Source of the DNA: an uncultured Candidatus Melainabacteria bacterium
GTDB taxonomy: Bacteria > Cyanobacteriota > Vampirovibrionia > Gastranaerophilales > Gastranaerophilaceae
Direction: 5' to 3'
NCBI GenBank assembly: GCA_937891325.1
Contig: CALAFU010000253.1
Location: 1 to 11,507 of the forward strand
Length of the DNA: 11,507 nt
The notes below the pieces were generated by a model. That model was not told the origin of the DNA. It saw nothing but the letters and a program-made list of their open reading frames with translations, and did not search any database. Position numbers and translations under genes: made by a program. Numbering within the stretch: the stretch's first letter is position 1; each line of letters starts with the position of its first letter. Shown one piece after another: positions 7,836 to 11,507 of this stretch.

Positions 7836-7927
7836 TCAAAACCGTTGGGGCGCAAACCTATCCGCCCATGATTTAGTTGTGGCGCGCACTTGCATATTAA
7901 AAAAATGTTAAGATTTTGCTGTAATGC
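7836..7927 (+). other. Gap after the SpoIID-like gene with a GC-rich pocket
   Basis: No gene is seen. Bases 7845-7893 are clearly richer in G and C than their surroundings. GGGCG (7848-7852) can pair with CGCCC (7863-7867) around a 10-base loop. No T-run follows, so this is not a standard intrinsic terminator. The remainder, up to the hup promoter, is AT-rich and without evident structure. Confidence 0.4.
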
Positions 7928-7955
7928 TTGTCTAAATTGAATGTTAGTGTATAAT
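7928..7955 (+). promoter_or_regulatory. Sigma-70 type promoter for hup
   Basis: TTGTCT (7928-7933, 4 of 6) lies 16 bases before a perfect TATAAT (7950-7955). Transcription would start near 7962, giving a leader of about 115 bases before the HU start at 8079. That start point falls just before the left arm of a large inverted repeat. Confidence 0.75.
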
Positions 7956-7970
7956 AAATCTATGAAAAAA

Positions 7971-8042
7971 GCATAACTATTGGGAGCAAGGACAGTTTTC
8001 CTAGAAGTTAGTGTAGTAGGAGCTACTGTTTCTTAGTTATGC
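7971..8042 (+). promoter_or_regulatory. Structured 5' leader of hup (candidate RNA element)
   Basis: GCATAACTA (7971-7979) is perfectly complementary to TAGTTATGC (8034-8042), closing a 54-base interior. Inside, AGTAG (8015-8019) and CTACT (8023-8027) form a hairpin with a GAG loop. Alternatively ACAGT (7992-7996) can pair with ACTGT (8025-8029), which uses the same 3' bases, so the two inner folds exclude each other. The right arm ends 37 bases before the HU ATG. The element matches no riboswitch class I can recognise by eye. The arms are flanked by A-runs, so on the minus strand the same hairpin is followed by TTTTTT and might also stop antisense transcription. Confidence 0.5.
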
Positions 8043-8078
8043 AAAAAAATGTTTACAGTATAGGAAAGGGGTTCAAAA

Positions 8079-8351
8079 ATGAACAAAGAAGAATTAGTAA
8101 AAGAAGTTGCTAAAAAAGCAAAAGTTTCACAAAAAGCAGCAGCAGACGTTATTTCTGCAACATTAGAAACAGTTGAAAAAACAGTTGCTAAAGGTAAAAG
8201 AGTTACTTTAGTTGGTTTCGGTACTTTCGAACCACGCAAACGTGCAGCTAGAATGGGCAGAAACCCTCAAACTGGTAAAGAAATCAAAATCGCTGCTAAA
8301 ACTGTTCCAGCTTTCTCAGCAGGTAAAAAATTCAAAGAATTAGTAAAATAG
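8079..8351 (+). CDS. hup: HU-type nucleoid DNA-binding protein
   Basis: A 90-residue protein of exactly the usual HU length. It binds DNA without strong sequence preference as a dimer, bending and compacting the chromosome. Seen: N-terminal helices beginning MNKEELVKEVA, the VTLVGFGTFEPRKRAARMGRNPQTGKE-type core (about 43-69), the DNA-binding arm with GRNPQTG and the IKIAAKTVPAFSAGK segment, and C-terminal FKELVK. The VPAFSAGK ending resembles cyanobacterial HU. AGGAAAGGGG (8061-8070) is a strong Shine-Dalgarno region 8 bases before the ATG. The gene is monocistronic, with a near-consensus promoter, a structured leader and a strong terminator, as expected for an abundant protein. HU and IHF are hard to separate by sequence, but the basic, short form here favours HU. 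Confidence 0.97.
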   Translation: MNKEELVKEVAKKAKVSQKAAADVISATLETVEKTVAKGKRVTLVGFGTFEPRKRAARMGRNPQTGKEIKIAAKTVPAFSAGKKFKELVK

Positions 8352-8371
8352 TTCTAGAATTGAATAATTGT

Positions 8372-8400
8372 AAGGCGCAAGCTCTGCTTGCGCCTTTTTT
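8372..8400 (+). terminator. Strong intrinsic terminator of hup
   Basis: AAGGCGCAAGC (8372-8382) and GCTTGCGCCTT (8386-8396) form an 11-bp perfect stem with a TCT loop, followed by a run of T to 8400. It lies 20 bases after the hup stop. Confidence 0.95.
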
Positions 8401-8425
8401 ATTAAAATAATAAATATGGATATGG

Positions 8426-8458
8426 AGAGGCGCGGTTGATAAAATCAACCGCGCCTCT
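8426..8458 (-). terminator. 15-bp perfect GC-rich hairpin between convergent genes
   Basis: AGAGGCGCGGTTGAT (8426-8440) is perfectly complementary to ATCAACCGCGCCTCT (8444-8458) with an AAA loop. It sits 42 bases beyond the stop of the minus-strand TPR gene. Neither side has an immediate T-run; reading leftwards the next bases are CCATATCC, then a loosely T-rich stretch. It is the likely 3' end or RNA-stabilising hairpin of the minus-strand transcript, but an unusual terminator. Confidence 0.55.
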
Positions 8459-8500
8459 AAATTCTTCTAATAATTTTATCCCTAAATTAATCTCTATTAC

Positions 8501-8944
8501 TTATTCCTCTTCATCGTCTTCAGATACTTTCACAGGGTCTGCAATTTGAATACCCATTGAGCGCAATGCTGTTCTTGCTTTTGGTGCAAGTGCTGTATCT
8601 GCGAAATTTTCTAGAATCGTTTGGAAGCAATCAACGGCTTCTTGATTCATATCTCTCATCTTATATAAATAGCCAGCCTTATAGTATAGCGGTGCTAAAC
8701 TTGGATCAGATAACACTAGCATTTGGTTATCAAGTTTAATTTTTACTTCAATAAGTTTTTGATTGTCTTCTGGTGACAACAATGCGTGTGCATAAACTTT
8801 TTTAGTTAAATTATCAATAGTTTGTGACATTTCATCAGTTACTTCTGGAGCTAATTTTTTAGCTTTTTTTGCTGCGTAAGCGTCCATTGCAAATGCTGAA
8901 ACTGCCAAGAATGCTACTAAAGTTAATACAATTAATTTTTTCAT
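8501..8944 (-). CDS. Small secreted TPR-like protein
   Basis: A 147-residue protein with a clear signal peptide (1-about 24: MKKLIVLTLVAFLAVSAFA, then a likely cleavage site after AYA). No lipobox Cys is present, so it is probably soluble in the periplasm or exported. The mature part begins very basic (AKKAKKLA) and ends very acidic (SEDDEEE). Between them, about residues 82-130 (LAPLYYKAGYLYKMRD, then EAVDCFQTILENF, then APKARTAL) read as a tetratricopeptide repeat of the kind found in YbgF/CpoB and BamD-like proteins. Such repeats bind other proteins; the partner is unknown. AGGGGA (8951-8956 on the minus strand) is a good ribosome site for the ATG at 8944. It diverges from nagZ and shares a short promoter region with it. 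Confidence 0.85.
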   Translation of the reverse strand: MKKLIVLTLVAFLAVSAFAMDAYAAKKAKKLAPEVTDEMSQTIDNLTKKVYAHALLSPEDNQKLIEVKIKLDNQMLVLSDPSLAPLYYKAGYLYKMRDMNQEAVDCFQTILENFADTALAPKARTALRSMGIQIADPVKVSEDDEEE

Positions 8945-8966
8945 TACCCGTCCCCTACGTTTGTGT

Positions 8967-9019
8967 ATATATCATACAAAAAAACTTGCAATTTGACCTC
9001 AATTAAATGTATGATATAT
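8967..9019. promoter_or_regulatory. Divergent promoter region built on a 12-bp inverted repeat
   Basis: ATATATCATACA (8967-8978) and TGTATGATATAT (9008-9019) are perfect inverted copies with a 29-base spacer. Each contains TATGAT, a good -10 box: minus strand at 8971-8976 for the TPR gene, plus strand at 9010-9015 for nagZ. For nagZ, TTGCAA (8986-8991) is a possible -35 at 18 bases. On the minus side no good -35 is evident. The arms may also be an operator that controls both genes together. Confidence 0.5.
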
Positions 9020-9022
9020 TCT

Positions 9023-9988
9023 ATGAAAATCATTCAAAAATTGTATCAAATGTTTATACTTGGCTGTCAAGGAAATAACCTTAAAACTGCCTTAGAAAGG
9101 GGGCTTGGGGGTGTTATTTTCTTTAAAGATGATATAATCTCTTCAGAGGATTTTAAAAGATTAACTGCAAAATTGGCATGCCAATCTGAAATTGTTCCAT
9201 TTCTTTCTATTGACCAAGAAGGTGGAAGAGTTGAAAGAACTGAAAATATTTGGGGTGGTAAAAGATATTTGAGCCAAAAATTTGCCTATGAAAAAGGTGA
9301 AGAATTTTTGAAGGTTCAAACGCAAATGATTGCAGATGAATTAAAAGATTATGGCATAAATTTAAATTTTGCACCATGTTGTGATACAAATACAAATCCT
9401 AAAAATCCGATTATTGGTGAAAGAGCATTTTCTTGTGACCCTGACGAAGTTATTAAAGGGGCAGAAATTGTTTTAGGTATTTATGAAGAAAACGGAATTA
9501 TTCCTTGTATAAAACACTATCCTGGACATGGCGATGCGGATTGTGATAGTCATTTGACACTACCAACAATTAATTTGTCACTAGAGGAAATGGAAAAGAC
9601 TCATATAAAACCTTTCAAACATCTTGTAAAACGAGGTGTTGATATGGTTATGGTGGCTCATTTGCATTGCACTTGCTTTAATGAAGATGTTTTACCAACA
9701 TCGTTAAGTAAAAATGCAATTGACTATTTAAGACAAGATTACGACGGTGTAATTTGCTCTGATGATATGGTAATGCAAGCGTTAGATGATTTTGATAACC
9801 CTTGTGAACGCGCTATTAGAGCTGGCGTAAATTTATTTTTATACCGCTATTCTGACGATAAAACAATCCAAGTTATTGAAGATATCGCTAAAAAGTCTGA
9901 AAACGATAATACCCTTCAAAGATGTATTGAAGAGTCTTATGAAAAAATTATTAAGCTAAAACAAAAATACGGATTAGTAAGTATTTAA
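9023..9988 (+). CDS. nagZ: Beta-N-acetylhexosaminidase, glycoside hydrolase family 3
   Basis: A 321-residue cytoplasmic-type GH3 enzyme that removes terminal GlcNAc from muropeptides in peptidoglycan recycling. Seen: GLGGVIFFKDD, SIDQEGGRVERT (substrate site), NLNFAPCCDTNTNPKNPIIGERAF, KHYPGHGDADCDSH (164-177, with the Asp175-His177 acid/base pair of this family), MVMVAHL, and GVICSDDMVMQA with D247 as the likely nucleophile. The frame is open up to 8963, but that extension would run through the divergent promoter. The ATG at 9023 gives MKIIQKLYQMFILG, the normal NagZ beginning, so it is preferred. No Shine-Dalgarno precedes it, and a -10 box ends only 7 bases upstream, so the mRNA may be leaderless. 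No signal peptide is present. Its 3' end overlaps the converging serine hydrolase gene by 15 bases. Confidence 0.93.
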   Translation: MKIIQKLYQMFILGCQGNNLKTALERGLGGVIFFKDDIISSEDFKRLTAKLACQSEIVPFLSIDQEGGRVERTENIWGGKRYLSQKFAYEKGEEFLKVQTQMIADELKDYGINLNFAPCCDTNTNPKNPIIGERAFSCDPDEVIKGAEIVLGIYEENGIIPCIKHYPGHGDADCDSHLTLPTINLSLEEMEKTHIKPFKHLVKRGVDMVMVAHLHCTCFNEDVLPTSLSKNAIDYLRQDYDGVICSDDMVMQALDDFDNPCERAIRAGVNLFLYRYSDDKTIQVIEDIAKKSENDNTLQRCIEESYEKIIKLKQKYGLVSI

Positions 9989-11176
9989 CATCCCTTCGTA
10001 AATTAGTTTTGAGGCTTGTTGAATGAATTGTTTACCCAAAGGTGAGTTGTAAGGGCGTTTTGCCATAATTACAACGATGTATTTTTTACCGTTTGGCATA
10101 TAAACGATACCTGCATCACCTAACATTGTGCCGATGTCACCTGTTTTGTGTAAGAATGTAGCGCCTTTGCCTAAACCTTGTGGGATTAATCTATCGTTTT
10201 TAACGTGGCTCATGTAATCAACGATGTATTCTCTTGAATTGATACTCAAGAAGTTTGGATTATCTAAGTTGAATAGCATTGTAGCCATATCGTTTGTAGT
10301 TGTGAAATTTGTTCCTGTTAAATCTGGTAACCAAGTTTGTACGTGAGTGTTTGAAATACCCCAGCTTCTGATAGCTGTGTTTACTGCTGTCATTGAGCCT
10401 AATTTTGACATTAACATATTTGTTGCAGAGTTGTCAGAATCTTCAATCATTGTTTTTGCAAGTTTGTCGATTGTGTAATTTCTTCCGCTTGCTGCGTATT
10501 GAAGATTGCCAGAACCTGATGCTTTATAATAATTTGTTAAAGTCATTTCATCGTAAATTGATAGACCGTTAGCTTCAATTGTTTTGAATAAGTTGATTAA
10601 AACAGGAACCTTGATAATACTTGCTGCTGGGTAAATTTCAGAACCGTTGATATCAACATATTTGCCTGTGTTGAAATCCCATACTGTAATAGCAGGTTGG
10701 ATTGTAGGATATTTTTTCATTAATTCCTTCAATCCGTCTTCAAGAATAGTAAGTCTATCTGTTTTGTATAAATCAGTCATTAAAGGCTTTTTAGTTGAAA
10801 CGCCAGCTAAAGCGTGTCTGCCTTCAAAGATTGTGTTATGTATATATTTGCTTGTTGGAAACATTAAATCATAATAATTAGCTTTAATGTTTGAATAATT
10901 TTGTCTTGCAGTTAATAATGGCAAAGATATTCTATGAAAAGCGAATGGCAACACATAGTAACCGATTAAAAACATAAATGATAAAGAAATCAAAGATGCT
11001 AAAAGGTTCTTTTTCTTTTTAGGTTTTCTTGCATCTTGAATACGTTTTCTAGGTGTTTGATGATGTATTGGGTTTTGAACAGGTCTTAATCTGCGTTCTG
11101 GTACATCAACATAAGAATAAGTTTGTGGATAACCGTAACTTCTTCTGTAATTTTCTTGAACTGCCCTTTGTGGCAT
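9974..11176 (-). CDS. Membrane-anchored class A beta-lactamase-fold serine hydrolase
   Basis: A 400-residue protein. Residues 1-57 form a Pro/Tyr/Arg-rich, strongly basic cytoplasmic tail ending in KKKK. Residues 58-80 are one hydrophobic anchor (LLASLISLSFMFLIGYYVL), so the catalytic domain (about 140-400) should face outwards. Active-site marks: S186-I-I-K189 (SxxK, in AASIIKVPV), S247-D248-N249 (SDN) and K344-T345-G346 (KTG). In class A beta-lactamases a WxPELN-type segment carries Glu166 and Asn170. Here the aligned WLPDLTGTN (282-290) has Leu283 and Thr287, so the deacylating Glu is missing. It is therefore more likely a penicillin-binding or peptidoglycan-acting protein than an efficient beta-lactamase. 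The start at 11176 has GGGGGA nearby (11185-11190 region) and a near-consensus promoter. No terminator is seen at its 3' end. Confidence 0.9.
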   Translation of the reverse strand: MPQRAVQENYRRSYGYPQTYSYVDVPERRLRPVQNPIHHQTPRKRIQDARKPKKKKNLLASLISLSFMFLIGYYVLPFAFHRISLPLLTARQNYSNIKANYYDLMFPTSKYIHNTIFEGRHALAGVSTKKPLMTDLYKTDRLTILEDGLKELMKKYPTIQPAITVWDFNTGKYVDINGSEIYPAASIIKVPVLINLFKTIEANGLSIYDEMTLTNYYKASGSGNLQYAASGRNYTIDKLAKTMIEDSDNSATNMLMSKLGSMTAVNTAIRSWGISNTHVQTWLPDLTGTNFTTTNDMATMLFNLDNPNFLSINSREYIVDYMSHVKNDRLIPQGLGKGATFLHKTGDIGTMLGDAGIVYMPNGKKYIVVIMAKRPYNSPLGKQFIQQASKLIYEGMLNTY

Positions 11177-11204
11177 TTTCCATATCCCCCATTAGTATAT
11201 ATTA

Positions 11205-11233
11205 ATAATATATATAAATATTACACTTGTAAA
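11205..11233 (-). promoter_or_regulatory. Sigma-70 type promoter for the serine hydrolase gene
   Basis: On the minus strand TTTACA (plus 11228-11233, 5 of 6) is followed after 17 bases by TATTAT (plus 11205-11210, 5 of 6). The start codon is at 11176, with a GGGGGA ribosome site at plus 11185-11190. Confidence 0.75.
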
Positions 11234-11371
11234 GCAAATTTGAAAATCATCTGTTTAATGTATTTTTATTTTTCAACTTAAAACGTCTCAATAGCATGCT
11301 AGACATGGTTTTGAGGAAATTTATACATGTAAAATATAGTAATATTTATAAATTAAAATGTTGCAATTCTG
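11234..11371. other. AT-rich gap with an imperfect hairpin around a 10-bp palindrome
   Basis: No gene is seen. TAGCATGCTA (11292-11301) is a perfect palindrome, enclosed by CTCAA (11287-11291) and TTGAG (11311-11315). On the minus strand this fold is followed by ACGTTTT, so it could be a weak terminator for a gene ending at 11372, or an operator upstream of the serine hydrolase promoter. The rest is AT-rich without evident signals. Confidence 0.3.
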
Positions 11372-11507
11372 TTACACATTAGTACTGTTCAAGTATTGCA
11401 TATATTTGTTTACATAAATTTTGTTAGAAATAGCCAAAAGTTCAGAACGGAAAAGTTCTGAAAAATCTGTGTCTATTGATGCACTGCTTGGTGCTGAAAA
11501 ATCACGA
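11372..11507 (-). CDS. Possible C-terminal end of a further minus-strand gene
   Basis: Reading the minus strand from the window edge, 44 codons stay open before a TAA (plus 11372-11374). The visible residues include SSASIDTDFSELFRSELL and end MQYLNSTNV, a plausible protein C-terminus of unknown family. A competing plus-strand frame (from about 11418 to the edge) is also open but has no ATG or ribosome site. At this AT content 44 open codons can occur by chance a few times in a hundred, so support is moderate. Confidence 0.35.
   Translation of the reverse strand, partial: RDFSAPSSASIDTDFSELFRSELLAISNKIYVNKYMQYLNSTNV

Noticed and set aside
7842..7893. A c-di-GMP riboswitch, suggested by GGGGCGCAAACC resembling part of that motif
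   Set aside because: The rest of the consensus and the expected stems are absent, and the nearest downstream gene has its own promoter beyond this stretch.
5494..8019. Identical 10-mer AGTGTAGTAG at 5494-5503 and 8010-8019 as a shared regulatory site
   Set aside because: In an 11.5-kb AT-rich window many 10-mer pairs are expected by chance, and the flanks do not match.
7971..8042. The inverted repeat before hup as a small transposon-like element
   Set aside because: The arms are only 9 bp, no target-site duplication is clear, and the position just after a promoter fits an RNA leader better.
8963..9022. A 20-residue N-terminal extension of NagZ starting at 8963
   Set aside because: It would run through the divergent promoter repeat, has no ribosome site, and adds residues not typical of NagZ before MKIIQKLYQMFILG.

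Overview
This window is AT-rich bacterial chromosome using the standard code (TGA ends two of its genes). The HU protein has a C-terminal VPAFSAGK stretch of the cyanobacterial style. Together with a non-sporulation SpoIID-type enzyme and very AT-rich codons, this suggests a non-photosynthetic relative of Cyanobacteria (Vampirovibrionia/Gastranaerophilales type). That assignment is an inference from sequence style; no marker here proves it.

Region 1 (1-5486, + strand) is a compact operon: the 3' part of thrS, then a 1286-residue protein made of two SF1 helicase units, then a stand-alone RecB-family nuclease. The genes overlap by 7 and 4 bases. In the long protein the N-terminal helicase unit has lost every ATPase motif and the C-terminal unit has kept them all. 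With the separate nuclease this looks like an AddAB/RecBCD-type end-processing machine rearranged into an inactive-active helicase fusion plus one nuclease. It is the most interesting item in the window.

Region 2 (5487-6910, + strand) holds two tandem, diverged paralogous genes of unknown function, closed by a clear intrinsic terminator.

Region 3 (6911-8400, + strand) has an exported SpoIID/LytB-type peptidoglycan lytic enzyme with its own promoter. It is followed by an HU gene that has a strong promoter, a roughly 115-nt leader with a large inverted repeat, and a strong terminator.

Region 4 (8401-9988) has a secreted small TPR protein on the minus strand and a NagZ-type glycosidase on the plus strand. 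They diverge from a 12-bp inverted repeat that supplies a -10-like box to each side. A 15-bp perfect hairpin separates the TPR gene from hup.

Region 5 (9974-11507, minus strand) holds a membrane-anchored serine hydrolase of the class A beta-lactamase fold without the usual Glu166 position. It has a good promoter and is preceded by a 331-base stretch in which the end of another minus-strand gene may be visible. SpoIID, NagZ and the serine hydrolase all act on peptidoglycan, so the right half of the window is a loose cell-wall neighbourhood made of separate transcription units.
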